Source: Flavobacterium cupriresistens (GTDB lineage: Bacteria; Bacteroidota; Bacteroidia; Flavobacteriales; Flavobacteriaceae). Taken from it: a DNA stretch of 64,000 nt. The notes beneath the pieces were generated by a model. It saw nothing but the letters and a program-made list of their open reading frames with translations, was not told the DNA's origin and did not search any database. Of the stretch, positions 37,893-46,689 are shown one piece after another. Within the stretch, counting starts at the first letter, position 1, and every line of letters begins with the position of its first letter. The position numbers and the translations under genes were made by a program. The stretch covers positions 2,914,001 through 2,978,000 of the forward strand of contig NZ_CP087134.1 in the NCBI RefSeq assembly GCF_020911925.1. The letters run 5' to 3'.

Positions 37893-38453
37893 TTAACATT
37901 GTAAGATTTCTTTGAAGTTTCCTTCTTTAAATTTTCCTTCACGGATCGCGGCTTTATTGACAAATTCATGTGTAAATATGTTGTTTAACCCCGTTAAACT
38001 ATGACGGGCAGTAATTTGAAATTGTATGTGTGTAGGGGAATATTTCATTTTTTCAGGTAAATCTTCATAAGTAAAAAACTGAATGCAGTTATGACCGTAA
38101 TTCTTTTTGAAAGGAATATAACCGGGTATGTAATTGATTGTATCTGTTTTAAGTTCAATTCTGGAAAAGATCTTATTAATAATACCATTTTCGCCTTGTA
38201 TGATGTAATAATAATTGGTTCTGGCTTCAATGTTATAAGCACCAAAGAGTGATTTGTTTATAATTTTGAACGAATAACAAATTTGGTCAATATTATCAAA
38301 AGGACTATTGTTTTTTGCTATTAAGGGTACTATTTCAAATTTGGGTTTGAAAAAAATTAAAAGCGTAAAGATAAAAAAGAACGAAGCAAAGAAGCTGCAA
38401 ATAATATTGAATAATAGAGTGGAAACTGTAAATTCTGAAAGGAGAGATTCCAT
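37893..38453 (-). CDS. single-helix membrane protein of unknown function
   Basis: This 186-residue protein has one long transmembrane helix near residues 12-36, rich in Phe (SFFASFFFIFTLLIFFK). A mostly beta-type soluble part follows, with YSFKIINKSLFGAYNIEAR and HIQFQITARHSLTGLNN. That half looks like an immunoglobulin-like or ion-channel-style cytosolic domain, but I do not recognise a family. It has no close neighbours on its strand. The call rests on a continuous frame, a plausible start and a terminator downstream. Confidence 0.6.
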   Translation of the reverse strand: MESLLSEFTVSTLLFNIICSFFASFFFIFTLLIFFKPKFEIVPLIAKNNSPFDNIDQICYSFKIINKSLFGAYNIEARTNYYYIIQGENGIINKIFSRIELKTDTINYIPGYIPFKKNYGHNCIQFFTYEDLPEKMKYSPTHIQFQITARHSLTGLNNIFTHEFVNKAAIREGKFKEGNFKEILQC

Positions 38454-38632
38454 AAAATGATTTTTAGTTTAAAAATTAAAACAATAACTAAAAGTAAGAA
38501 AAATTTTATAATTTTAAATAGATTTTTACTTTTTATAACCTTCCTTATTTGTTAATTGGAAGTAATATCCAACGATTCATTTTATTTGTTGATTGAATGG
38601 TAGATACTTTTTTTTAAGAGGTAATACTTTCT

Positions 38633-38640
38633 TAACTTTG
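38633..38640 (+). promoter_or_regulatory. -7 promoter element TAACTTTG
   Basis: Exact TAnnTTTG match 34 bp before the dipeptidase ATG at 38675. It makes the earlier in-frame start at 38651 unlikely. Confidence 0.65.
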
Positions 38641-38674
38641 ATGCTCTTAATTGTTAAACTTCAAACACAAAATA

Positions 38675-40135
38675 ATGAGTCAGGAAATAAGAAATCTGGA
38701 ACCTAAAGCGCTATGGAATAAATTCGCTGATTTGAATGCCGTTCCACGTCCGTCAAAGAAAGAAGAACGAGTGATAGAGTTCATGAAGAACTTTGGAAAT
38801 AGCTTAGGTTTAGAAACTTTTGAAGACGATATCCGCAACGTTATAATTAGAAAACCGGCAACACTGGGAATGGAAAATCGTAAGGCGATTGTAATGCAAG
38901 GGCATCTTGATATGGTGCACCAAAAAAATGCAGACACTGTTTTTGATTTCGATACGCAAGGAATTGATATGTATGTTGATGGTGACTGGGTTCGTGCGCG
39001 TGGTACTACACTTGGTGCAGATAACGGGTTAGGGGTAGCTACTATTATGGCTATTTTAGAAAGTAAAGATATTCCGCATCCTGCGATTGAAGCTTTGTTT
39101 ACAATTGATGAGGAAACCGGAATGACAGGAGCTTTAAACCTAAAAGGAGGAATTCTTCAAGGACAGATTTTATTGAATTTAGATACTGAAGAGGATGATG
39201 AAATTGATATTGGTTGCGCCGGAGGAATTGATGTAACGGCTACAAGAAGCTATCATGAAGAAGAAGTTCCGGAAGGTTCTGTTGGACATATTATTACCGT
39301 AAAAGGGCTTAAAGGAGGTCATTCAGGAATGGATATTCATAAAGGTTTAGGGAATGCTAATAAAATCATGAACCGTTTGTTATTTGATGCCTTTGAAAAC
39401 TTTGGTTTACAAGTGGTTGAAATAAACGGAGGAAGTTTACGAAATGCAATTCCAAGAGAAAGTGTTGCTAAAGTAATCATTTCTGAAATGTTTGATGAAG
39501 CTTACATTTTTGATATGCAGGAAATCATCAACGATATTAAAGCGGAGTATAAAACGACTGAACCTAATCTTTCTATTGAAATCGTGAAATGCGATTTACC
39601 GGAAAAAGTAATGGATTTAGGGGTTCAGGAAGGTATTATTCGTGCTATTTATGCAGCTCATAATGGTGTTTACAGAATGAGTGCTGATATGGAGGACTTA
39701 GTTGAAACCTCCAATAATATTGCCAGAGTAATAATAAAAGACGGTGAAATCACAATTGGATGTTTGACACGTTCTTCTGTAGAGACTTCAAAATTTGATT
39801 TGGCAAATGCATTGCGTTCTGCTTTTGAATTAGTAGGTTGCGAAGTAGAACTTTCAGGTTCTTACCCGGGTTGGACACCAAATGTAAACTCAGAAATATT
39901 AGAAGTATTAAAAGAGATTTACGAAAAACAAAATAACGAGAAACCAAAAGTAGTGGCTTGTCATGCTGGTTTGGAATGTGGAATTTTAGGAACAAATTAT
40001 CCGGATATGGATATGATTTCTTTTGGGCCAACCATTCACGGAGCACACTCTCCGGACGAAAGAGCAAGTATCTCTTCTGCTAAGAAATATTGGAAATTTG
40101 TATTAGAAATTCTATCAAATATTCCGGTTAAATAA
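38675..40135 (+). CDS. pepD: aminoacyl-histidine dipeptidase (M20 family)
   Basis: PepD-type enzymes hydrolyse Xaa-His dipeptides such as carnosine with two metal ions. Metal-ligand motifs are QGHLDMVHQK, GADNGLGVA and IDEETGMTGA. A later conserved segment, LKGGHSGMDIHKG, lies in the lid or dimerisation domain. The C-terminus has CHAGLECGILG and the final metal-site motif GPTIHGAHSPDER. From ATG 38675 (MSQEIRNLEPKALW) the protein has 486 residues, the usual length. It is transcribed alone. Confidence 0.95.
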   Translation: MSQEIRNLEPKALWNKFADLNAVPRPSKKEERVIEFMKNFGNSLGLETFEDDIRNVIIRKPATLGMENRKAIVMQGHLDMVHQKNADTVFDFDTQGIDMYVDGDWVRARGTTLGADNGLGVATIMAILESKDIPHPAIEALFTIDEETGMTGALNLKGGILQGQILLNLDTEEDDEIDIGCAGGIDVTATRSYHEEEVPEGSVGHIITVKGLKGGHSGMDIHKGLGNANKIMNRLLFDAFENFGLQVVEINGGSLRNAIPRESVAKVIISEMFDEAYIFDMQEIINDIKAEYKTTEPNLSIEIVKCDLPEKVMDLGVQEGIIRAIYAAHNGVYRMSADMEDLVETSNNIARVIIKDGEITIGCLTRSSVETSKFDLANALRSAFELVGCEVELSGSYPGWTPNVNSEILEVLKEIYEKQNNEKPKVVACHAGLECGILGTNYPDMDMISFGPTIHGAHSPDERASISSAKKYWKFVLEILSNIPVK

Positions 40136-40152
40136 GTAATTAGTCTCAGTTT

Positions 40153-40192
40153 GCAGTCACAGTTTTCGGTAATAACTGAAAACTGCGACTGC
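40153..40192. repeat. 15-bp inverted repeat related to the 46.4-kb repeat
   Basis: GCAGTCACAGTTTTC (40153-40167) pairs with GAAAACTGCGACTGC (40178-40192) with one mismatch. The phrase AACTGCGACTG also occurs at the right end of the repeat at 46389-46636. It lies between convergent genes and may act as a terminator. Confidence 0.55.
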
Positions 40193-40207
40193 GACTGAAT
40201 ACTACTA

Positions 40208-40318
40208 TCAATCTCGTTTAGGATTATTTTTCTTCTCTCTCTTTTCTTCTTTCTTTTCTTTAGCCGTTTTTAACGGTTCTTTTTTTACCGTTTTTTTTGC
40301 ATCTTGACTTTTTGACAT
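40208..40318 (-). CDS. small lysine-rich protein, 36 residues
   Basis: A short ORF begins ATG at 40318 (MSKSQDAKKTVKKEP) and ends TGA at 40208. About 40 percent of residues are Lys, with many Glu. It starts 5 bp after the stop codon of the DUF389 gene, in an A-rich context suitable for initiation in this phylum. No family is recognised; it could be a nucleic-acid-binding or ribosome-associated small protein. Support comes from spacing and coherent composition only. An A-rich stretch without function is the alternative. Confidence 0.5.
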   Translation of the reverse strand: MSKSQDAKKTVKKEPLKTAKEKKEEKREKKNNPKRD

Positions 40319-40323
40319 AATAT

Positions 40324-41658
40324 TTATTTTTTTAGGGTTTTTATTTCGGGTACACTTTGTCTATATACTTCTATAGAATCTTTCTGAAGTCTCACTTTTA
40401 GCCAGGACTTTAGTTTTTCTTTGGTTTCTGAAGTGATGTCTTTTTTGCTTTGAAAAAGGATTATCGGGATAATTTTGGTTTTACTGTCTTTGTGTTCAGA
40501 CGAATAATTTCCAATAGACAGTGAGGTTACAAATGGAAACAGAATTTTGGCTTCGCTTCCTATCTGAAGGTTTTTGAATTGATATTGTGACAATTGATTT
40601 CTTAAATCGTTAATCAGAACATCTTTTTGATCGACTAAGTTTTTGCTGCTGTTGATTTTATTCATGATGTCTTTTGACAGATTAAAAGTATCTTGTTTAA
40701 TAATCAATCGGGTATTTTTCAGATCGTATTCCGTTAATTTTTTATTTAAGTTGATAATCTCGGCATCGTTAAATTTCTTTGTTAAAAATGCAAGTTCTAT
40801 TCTTTTTGGATTAGTATTGTATTCGATGTTTTTGTAGATGATAGGATAATCGTTATCCAGAAATTCTTTTCGGATAAAAGTTTCTGTTTTAAAGGTATAA
40901 TTTTTTTGAATGAATAATTGGTAAGCAAAATAGATGCTGGGAACTATTAAAAATAAAATCAGAATCGTAATAATGTATTTAACACGTTTTTGATGTACAG
41001 TATCAAGCTGTCTGGTTATAGGGTATTTCAGGTAGTTGACAATTACAAAAGTAGCGATACAGATAAAAACACAATTGATGGTATATAAGTACATGGCACC
41101 TAAGAAAAACTTAAAATTACCTAAAGCAAGGCCATAACCCGCGGTACATAAAGGAGGCATTAAAGCCGTTGCAATAGCAACACCTGGAATTGGATTTCCT
41201 TTTTCGACTCTGGTTACGGCTATCACACCAACCAAACCTCCAAAAAAGGCAATTAAGATGTCGTAGATATTTGGAGATGTTCTGGCTAGTAATTCAGATT
41301 GTGCTTCTTTAAAAGGGCTAATGTAAAAGTAAATGGTAGAAGTTGCTAAACTTGCGATTGTTGCAATTAATAGATTCTTAATCGATTTTTTTAGTAATTC
41401 AAAATCATACATTCCTAAGCCAAATCCAGCGCCAACGATTGGTCCCATTAAAGGAGAGATAAGCATGGCGCCAATTATCACAGCGGTAGAGTTGACATTT
41501 AGCCCTACAGATGCAATGATGATAGCGCATACTAAGATCCAGAGATTTGATCCTCTAAAAGATACCGTGCTGCTAATGTTTTGTATTACTGTTTTTTTGT
41601 CTTCTTCCCCTTTATGCAGATCTATAAAATTTAGAATCTTATCGGTTATGTTTATCAT
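40324..41658 (-). CDS. DUF389 family inner-membrane protein
   Basis: The N-terminal half (residues about 35-245) has about six transmembrane helices with the DUF389 pattern: NVNSTAVIIGAMLISPLMGP, GFGLGMYDFELLKKS and VAIATALMPPLCTAGYGL. The C-terminal half after the last helix (about 250-444) is soluble, with a coiled-coil-like segment near 330-360. DUF389 proteins are widespread; their transport or structural role is not established. The 444-residue length is within the family range. A tiny Lys-rich gene follows 5 bp after its stop. Confidence 0.88.
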   Translation of the reverse strand: MINITDKILNFIDLHKGEEDKKTVIQNISSTVSFRGSNLWILVCAIIIASVGLNVNSTAVIIGAMLISPLMGPIVGAGFGLGMYDFELLKKSIKNLLIATIASLATSTIYFYISPFKEAQSELLARTSPNIYDILIAFFGGLVGVIAVTRVEKGNPIPGVAIATALMPPLCTAGYGLALGNFKFFLGAMYLYTINCVFICIATFVIVNYLKYPITRQLDTVHQKRVKYIITILILFLIVPSIYFAYQLFIQKNYTFKTETFIRKEFLDNDYPIIYKNIEYNTNPKRIELAFLTKKFNDAEIINLNKKLTEYDLKNTRLIIKQDTFNLSKDIMNKINSSKNLVDQKDVLINDLRNQLSQYQFKNLQIGSEAKILFPFVTSLSIGNYSSEHKDSKTKIIPIILFQSKKDITSETKEKLKSWLKVRLQKDSIEVYRQSVPEIKTLKK

Positions 41659-41763
41659 TTTAAATTGATTTTTAAAATCGATGACGATTTTAAGAGATGT
41701 ATAATGACTAATTTAATCAATTATTTGTTGAAATACCATTATTTTGAAAGAATAATGCCGTAA

Positions 41764-41796
41764 ATAAAAAAATCCCCAATTAGACAATTGAGGATT
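41764..41796 (-). terminator. intrinsic terminator after minus-strand gene 41816-42589
   Basis: On the minus strand AATCCTCAATT pairs with AATTGGGGATT around a 4-base loop (GTCT) and is followed by TTTTTTTA. It lies 20 bp after the stop codon. Confidence 0.85.
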
Positions 41797-41815
41797 GATT
41801 TTTATAATGTAGCAA

Positions 41816-42589
41816 TTAATTTCGTTTTAATACTTTATATTGTTCATAACAAGCGCTTATGGCATCCATGATTTGCAGATCGTTTGCGGTCTGAATAAAA
41901 GAATCAGAATAGTTACAACGATGCATAATCTCCGGAATTTCATCTTTACTGATACCTAATAATACAGAAACTGTTTCGCGATCGTATTTGGACTCTAAGA
42001 GATTTCGAACCGTATCGTCTTTTTTCATCTCTTTAAGCTTCTTGAGTTCTTTACCATTTTTTCCAAAGAAATTATAAAGCATATCTGCAGGATTAAAGAT
42101 CGAGCCTAATACTTTTCCAAAGGCATTTGGAGAATATTCACCGGCTTCGTACCCTTGTGTAAGGCCTGAAATGCTATAACGATAGTTTTCTTTAGTCGGA
42201 ATTAATTTAGAATCAACTTCAAGGTAACCCGTTAAGCTAAAGGGAGCAATAATAACTTCTTCAAGCGCAATTGCTTTTTCAGTAAGCTGAATTCTGGTTA
42301 CTTTATTTTTTATCCAGTCATTGGTTACTCTGATACGCAGCGATTGAAATCCTAAAATCGAAAAATGAAGGGTATCATTGACTTGTACATCGATTTCAAA
42401 ATATCCTTTTTCATCAGATTTTGCACCTCTCACCTTATTGGTGTTGATGATGTTAACTCCTGAAAGAGGTTGTTTGCTGTTGTCATTAATAATGTAACCC
42501 GAAACTCTTTGAGGTATTGTAGACGGGGTGTCTTGTGCAAAAGCAATAGTAGATAGTAATGTAAAAAAGAAAACTGCGAAATATTTCAT
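41816..42589 (-). CDS. secreted CarboxypepD_reg-like protein
   Basis: A signal peptide ends near IAFAQ. Residues about 28-110 form a carboxypeptidase-regulatory-like beta domain (GYIINDNSKQPLSGVNIINT, SDEKGYFEIDVQVND, LHFSILGFQSLRI). This domain usually precedes TonB receptors, but here no plug or barrel follows. The remaining 145 residues are mostly helical (GKVLGSIFNPADMLYNFFGK) and not recognised. It is a common stand-alone periplasmic protein type in flavobacteria. It has its own promoter, after the helicase gene. Confidence 0.85.
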   Translation of the reverse strand: MKYFAVFFFTLLSTIAFAQDTPSTIPQRVSGYIINDNSKQPLSGVNIINTNKVRGAKSDEKGYFEIDVQVNDTLHFSILGFQSLRIRVTNDWIKNKVTRIQLTEKAIALEEVIIAPFSLTGYLEVDSKLIPTKENYRYSISGLTQGYEAGEYSPNAFGKVLGSIFNPADMLYNFFGKNGKELKKLKEMKKDDTVRNLLESKYDRETVSVLLGISKDEIPEIMHRCNYSDSFIQTANDLQIMDAISACYEQYKVLKRN

Positions 42590-42644
42590 ATCCTGATTTA
42601 AAGCACTAAAAGTAGTGAATCAAGATTAAATATTTCGCAGTATC

Positions 42645-42652
42645 CAAATATA
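42645..42652 (-). promoter_or_regulatory. -7 promoter element TATATTTG (minus strand)
   Basis: Minus-strand TATATTTG matches TAnnTTTG, 56 bp before the ATG at 42589, and lies just beyond the helicase stop. Confidence 0.5.
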
Positions 42653-42677
42653 ATTATCAGAAAATTAACAAAGAGAA

Positions 42678-44591
42678 TTAATCTCTTCTTGGTCTTCTTG
42701 GTCTTGGCGAATCACCAAAGCTTTCAGAACGTCTTGGGGCTCTGTCAGAACCACCTTCAGTTCTTGGAGTTGAACTTCTGAAACCACCTTCTCTTTTTGG
42801 AGCAGATGAATTTCTGTCGCTTCTGAAACCACCTTCTCTAGGAGCAGAGTTTCTGTCGCTTCTGAATCCACCACCACCAGAACCTTCACGTCTTGGAGCG
42901 AAACTTCCTTCTCTTCTTGGTCCTCCAGAGCTTCTTCCGCCACCAGAACGTCCATTATGATCACGTCTTCCGCCACCGTCATTTTTAGAAATTTCAACAT
43001 TAATACGACGTCCTTCTAATTGTACGTTGTTTAATACTTCCATTACTTTTTCTGTGTGCTCAGGATCAGTGTTAAAGAAAGAGAAACCTTCTTTTACGTC
43101 TACTTTGAAAACGTCATCACGACCTAAGTCTAATGTTTCTTTCAAGTAATCTTTAAGTGACATCCAATCGAAGTTGTCTCTTGAACCGATGTTTACGAAA
43201 TAACGAACTGCTCCATTATTGTTGAATTCTCTTGGTTCAGAATCACTTCTTTCGCGTCTTTCTCCTGCTTGAGATGAAATATCTCTGTTCTTTTTGTAGT
43301 AAGCGATAAAACGATTAAATTCTACAGATACCATTTTTTTGATCAACTCTTCTTTAGATAACTCTTCAAGAACGTTGTTGATAGCCGGTAGGTAGTTGTC
43401 AATTTCGTGATCTACCTCAGTATCTTTAATTTTATTAGCTAAGTGTAATAATTGAATTTCGCAGATTTCGATTCCGGATGGAATAACTTTCTCTTCGAAT
43501 TTTTGTTTGATAATTCTTTCGATAGAAGAAATCTTACGCAATTCACTTTTAGTAACAATTACGATAGAAGTTCCTAATCTTCCAGCTCTACCTGTACGTC
43601 CTGAACGGTGATTGTAAGTTTCAATCTCGTCAGGTAATTGATAGTTTACTACGTGAGTAATATTATCAACGTCAATTCCACGTGCAGCAACGTCAGTAGC
43701 AACAAGCATCTGAATTTGTCTTCCACGGAAAGATTTCATTACACCATCACGTTGCGCTTGAGATAAATCTCCGTGTAACGCAGCAGCGCTGTATCCATCT
43801 TCGATTAATTTTTCAGCTACCGCTTGTGTATCACGTTTTGTTCTACAGAATACTACTGAGAAAATGTCCGGATTAGCATCGGCGATACGTTTTAAAGCTT
43901 CGTAACGGTCACGTGCATTTACTAAGTAAAATTCGTGAGAAACAGTTGCAGAACCTGAGTTCTTAGCACCTACTGTAATTTCTACAGGCTCGCTCATGAA
44001 TTGTTTTGCAATTCTGGCTACCTCTTGTGGCATAGTTGCAGAGAACAACCATGTGCTTTTTTCGTCTGGAGTATCGGATAAAATAGATACGATATCCTCA
44101 TAAAATCCCATGTTCAACATTTCGTCAGCCTCATCAAGAATACAGTAATCTATATTTTTAATGTTAACTAAACCTCTGTTGATCATGTCTTGCATTCTCC
44201 CCGGAGTAGCTACAATGATCTGAGCTCCTCTTTTAATTTCTCTGGCTTGCTCTGTAATACTAGCCCCGCCGTAAACTGCTACCACATTAATACCTTTTTC
44301 GTATTTTGAGTAGTTTTTAAGTTCGTTGGTAATCTGTAAACAAAGTTCTCGTGTTGGCGATAAAACTAATGCTTGTGTATTTCTGTTGTCAGCATCAATT
44401 TTTTGAATTAGCGGAAAACCGAAAGCTGCCGTTTTCCCTGTCCCTGTCTGAGCCAACGCAACCATATCTGTGTCTTTTTCCAATAATAGGGGAATCGCCT
44501 TTTCCTGTACCTCTGACGGATTTTCAAATCCTAGATCTAAAATCGCCTTCAGTAACGATTCATTCAATCCTAATTGTTCAAATTTATTCAT
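42678..44591 (-). CDS. DEAD-box RNA helicase with DbpA-like domain and Arg/Gly-rich tail
   Basis: The helicase core shows the Q motif (FEQLGLNESLLKAI), motif I AQTGTGKTAAF, motif II LDEADEML, motif III SATMP and motif VI HRSGRTGRAG. After about residue 375 comes a helical linker, then a DbpA-type RNA-binding fold (about 470-545; VRYFVNIGSRDNFDW). The last 90 residues are low complexity with Arg, Gly and Ser repeats such as GGFRSDRNS, seen twice. I prefer ATG 44591 (MNKFEQLGL), because a -7 element overlaps the in-frame ATG at 44615. It is a CsdA/DeaD-like enzyme, probably in ribosome assembly or RNA decay, especially in the cold. Confidence 0.94.
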   Translation of the reverse strand: MNKFEQLGLNESLLKAILDLGFENPSEVQEKAIPLLLEKDTDMVALAQTGTGKTAAFGFPLIQKIDADNRNTQALVLSPTRELCLQITNELKNYSKYEKGINVVAVYGGASITEQAREIKRGAQIIVATPGRMQDMINRGLVNIKNIDYCILDEADEMLNMGFYEDIVSILSDTPDEKSTWLFSATMPQEVARIAKQFMSEPVEITVGAKNSGSATVSHEFYLVNARDRYEALKRIADANPDIFSVVFCRTKRDTQAVAEKLIEDGYSAAALHGDLSQAQRDGVMKSFRGRQIQMLVATDVAARGIDVDNITHVVNYQLPDEIETYNHRSGRTGRAGRLGTSIVIVTKSELRKISSIERIIKQKFEEKVIPSGIEICEIQLLHLANKIKDTEVDHEIDNYLPAINNVLEELSKEELIKKMVSVEFNRFIAYYKKNRDISSQAGERRERSDSEPREFNNNGAVRYFVNIGSRDNFDWMSLKDYLKETLDLGRDDVFKVDVKEGFSFFNTDPEHTEKVMEVLNNVQLEGRRINVEISKNDGGGRRDHNGRSGGGRSSGGPRREGSFAPRREGSGGGGFRSDRNSAPREGGFRSDRNSSAPKREGGFRSSTPRTEGGSDRAPRRSESFGDSPRPRRPRRD

Positions 44592-44612
44592 ATGTATTTT
44601 TAAAATAGGGTG

Positions 44613-44620
44613 CAAAATTA
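44613..44620 (-). promoter_or_regulatory. -7 promoter element TAATTTTG (minus strand)
   Basis: Minus-strand TAATTTTG matches TAnnTTTG, 22 bp before the helicase ATG at 44591. It overlaps the upstream in-frame ATG, which favours the downstream start. Confidence 0.65.
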
Positions 44621-44795
44621 CTGTTAATTATTCAGATAAACTAATGCTTATTTAAGAATTATGGATTTGTTATGATTTGATTATCAAAAAGTTATAAATA
44701 TTGTAAAATCATTTTGAGTAAGAAATCGTTAAAAAAGAAAAAAAATACGTCGTGAAATATAATTTTTTGAGTTTAAAATGTTGTATTTTAAACGA

Positions 44796-45374
44796 TTATT
44801 TTGCTGAATTCAGAAAATCAATTAGTTGCTGTGTTGCTTTTCCGCGATGACCGATTTTATTTTTGATCTCTAAAGGCAGTTGCGCAAAAGTTTCCGTATA
44901 GTTTTCGGGCTGAAAAATCGGATCGTACCCAAAACCCTCATCTCCTGCTTTGGTAAGTGTGATGGTTCCTTTTACGATTCCCGTAAAAAGATGTTGTTCT
45001 CCTTTTAAGTTTAATGTTATAACGGTCTTGAACTGGGCGCTGCGATCTGATTGATCCGATAGCGCATCTAAAAGTTTGTCCATATTATCATTTGCATCAC
45101 GATGTTCGCCTGCATAACGGGCAGAATATACACCTGGAACGCCATTCAAAGCAGTAACTTCAAGACCTGTATCATCTGCAAAACAATCGTAGCCATAGTT
45201 TTTAGATACATAATCGGCTTTTAAAATTGCATTTCCTTCTATGGTATCGGCAGTTTCGGCAATGTCTTCGTGGCAGCCAATTTCTTCAAGACTTAATATT
45301 TTGATAGAATCCGGAAGGATGCTTTGTATTTCTTTAATTTTATTTTTGTTGTTTGAAGCGAAAACGAGATTCAT
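44796..45374 (-). CDS. rdgB: non-canonical purine NTP pyrophosphatase
   Basis: RdgB/HAM1 proteins hydrolyse ITP, dITP and XTP to the monophosphates and so keep deaminated purines out of nucleic acids. The 192-residue protein begins LVFASNNKNKIKEIQSILPD and has FADDTGLEV, VPGVYSARYAG and GFGYDPIFQPEN, all family motifs. Its start lies 35 bp inside the end of the upstream DUF2809 gene, in a different frame. The two are therefore likely coupled. Length is normal. Confidence 0.95.
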   Translation of the reverse strand: MNLVFASNNKNKIKEIQSILPDSIKILSLEEIGCHEDIAETADTIEGNAILKADYVSKNYGYDCFADDTGLEVTALNGVPGVYSARYAGEHRDANDNMDKLLDALSDQSDRSAQFKTVITLNLKGEQHLFTGIVKGTITLTKAGDEGFGYDPIFQPENYTETFAQLPLEIKNKIGHRGKATQQLIDFLNSAK

Positions 45375-45744
45375 AAGTAGTATAGTTTAAGGTAAGTTTT
45401 TCTATTGTATAGGCAATTGCAATTCCAAAAGTATAAGCTAGGAGATCACTCCATAAAAATCCCTGTCCTAAAACATACCTTCCGAAGAGCGTTTTTCTCA
45501 GAGCGATAATCCATTCTTGCTGACAGAGTTGAAAAATTTCAATACTATAACAAATCAATAAAGAAATTAGTATAATAAAGTATGCTTTTTTATTAATGAA
45601 TACAATTCTAACTAAAGTATACATCATTATGGCGTATAATACATCTCCAAAACATAGCGGAATTAGTGTAATTTTTCTGGAGAGTATTCCAAGACAGATT
45701 ACCAAAAGAAATACGAGAGTATAGTAGATTCTTGATTTTTTCAA
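45340..45744 (-). CDS. DUF2809 family membrane protein
   Basis: This 134-residue protein has about four hydrophobic helices, with the family pattern FGDVLYAIMMYTLVRI, SIEIFQL and LGQGFLWSDLLAYTFGIAIA. The DUF2809 family is small and of unknown function. Its 3' end overlaps the rdgB start by 35 bp, so the two genes share a transcript. The role in relation to RdgB is not known. Confidence 0.8.
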   Translation of the reverse strand: MKKSRIYYTLVFLLVICLGILSRKITLIPLCFGDVLYAIMMYTLVRIVFINKKAYFIILISLLICYSIEIFQLCQQEWIIALRKTLFGRYVLGQGFLWSDLLAYTFGIAIAYTIEKLTLNYTTYESRFRFKQQK

Positions 45745-45942
45745 TTTCTGTATTAATTTAGGTCTTGGTAGTCTTTTAGTTAAACAAAGATATAAAAAGG
45801 GGCGTAAAGTAGTGTGATTTTAGCGTGTCTAAAAAAAAGGCAACAGATTAGGTTTCTTTTTTGTCTTTATATATTAGACGGATTATTATTATCTTGAGAC
45901 ACTTTTAAGAGTAAAGCGATTAATGTAAAAATTCTAAAAATT

Positions 45943-46350
45943 ATGAGGAAGAAAATAAGTCGGATTTTGTTTGCAGTTAGTATCATGGTACTATTGGTAA
46001 GTTGTAAAAACACTAAACAAAAACTTCAGGAGTATGTGGTTGAATATAACAATACGGCTAAAAGCTTTAAAGCAGAAAACGTAACATTAACTACCGCAAG
46101 AGGATATATAAACGACGATAAGATTGAACTGCGATTTGAAACCAATTTAGAACAAAACGAACCTAATAAAGTAGCTGCCAATGCATCATTTCCTGAATTA
46201 TTAAAAGAAATGATCCATAAAAATCAAATTCCCAAAGAGCTAATCGAAGAAGGAGTGCGATTTGATGTTTATTTTTTAGCCAATGATAATACGGTTCTGG
46301 TAAAAGAAATTCTGGATAAGGAAGCTGTTGTTGTTTTGTTGAAAAAATAG
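45943..46350 (+). CDS. small lipoprotein of unknown function
   Basis: This 135-residue protein has a lipoprotein signal peptide with lipobox LVSC and Cys21. The mature part is mixed helix and strand (QKLQEYVVEYNNTAKSF, DDKIELRFETNLEQ, RFDVYFLANDNTVL). I do not recognise a family; similar small lipoproteins are common in flavobacteria. It stands alone, followed by a repeat region. Confidence 0.75.
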   Translation: MRKKISRILFAVSIMVLLVSCKNTKQKLQEYVVEYNNTAKSFKAENVTLTTARGYINDDKIELRFETNLEQNEPNKVAANASFPELLKEMIHKNQIPKELIEEGVRFDVYFLANDNTVLVKEILDKEAVVVLLKK

Positions 46351-46388
46351 TTTTAGCAAAGTGATCTAGAGGGGTGAGAAGTTTTTTT

Positions 46389-46636
46389 TAGTTTCAGGTT
46401 GGGATTGGGACTGTAAACTGAGACTGTTTAAGGTTTCAGGTTTCAGGTTTCAAGTTGAGATTGAGACTGTAAACTGAGACTGTTTTTAGGTTTCAAGTTT
46501 CAAGTTTCAGGTTGGGACTGAGACTGTGAACTGAGACTGTTTTTAGGTTTCAAGTTTCAAGTTTCAGGTTTCAGGTTGGGACTGAGACTGTAAACTGAGA
46601 CTGTAAACTGCGACTGAAAACTGCGACCGCAAACTA
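46389..46636. repeat. tandem repeat, about four units, 57-bp period
   Basis: Units at 46431-46487 and 46488-46544 are each 57 bp. Each is a run of the 7-mer GTTTCAG/GTTTCAA, then GGTTGGGACTGAGACTG, AACTGAGACTG and a T-run. A shorter unit precedes (from 46389) and a longer one follows (to 46636, ending AACTGCGACTGAAAACTGCG). Non-coding, between convergent genes. Confidence 0.8.
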
Positions 46637-46641
46637 AAAAT

Positions 46642-46683
46642 AAAAGCTACTTTTCGGTTGAATATAACCGCAAAGTAGCTTTT
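46642..46683 (-). terminator. 18-bp hairpin terminator
   Basis: AAAAGCTACTTTTCGGTT (46642-46659) pairs with AACCGCAAAGTAGCTTTT (46666-46683), with one mismatch. On the minus strand it is followed by ATTTTTAG. It lies 6 bp after the stop of the FMN enzyme gene. Confidence 0.85.
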
Positions 46684-46689
46684 GTTGTT

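Larger units (their letters stand above)
46351..46689. other. 339-bp intergenic region between convergent genes
   Basis: It holds the tandem repeat at 46389-46636 and a strong minus-strand terminator at 46642-46683. No ORF was seen in it. Confidence 0.7.

Noticed and set aside
42665..43000. An open minus-strand frame rich in Val, Glu and Leu overlapping the helicase tail.
   Set aside because: It is an alternative frame of the repetitive Arg/Gly-rich coding end of the helicase and has no initiation context or family resemblance.
44771..44793. Hairpin GTTTAAAAT / ATTTTAAAC after rdgB as a terminator.
   Set aside because: The stem is entirely A/T apart from the end pairs and no clear U-tract follows on the minus strand, so it is not called.
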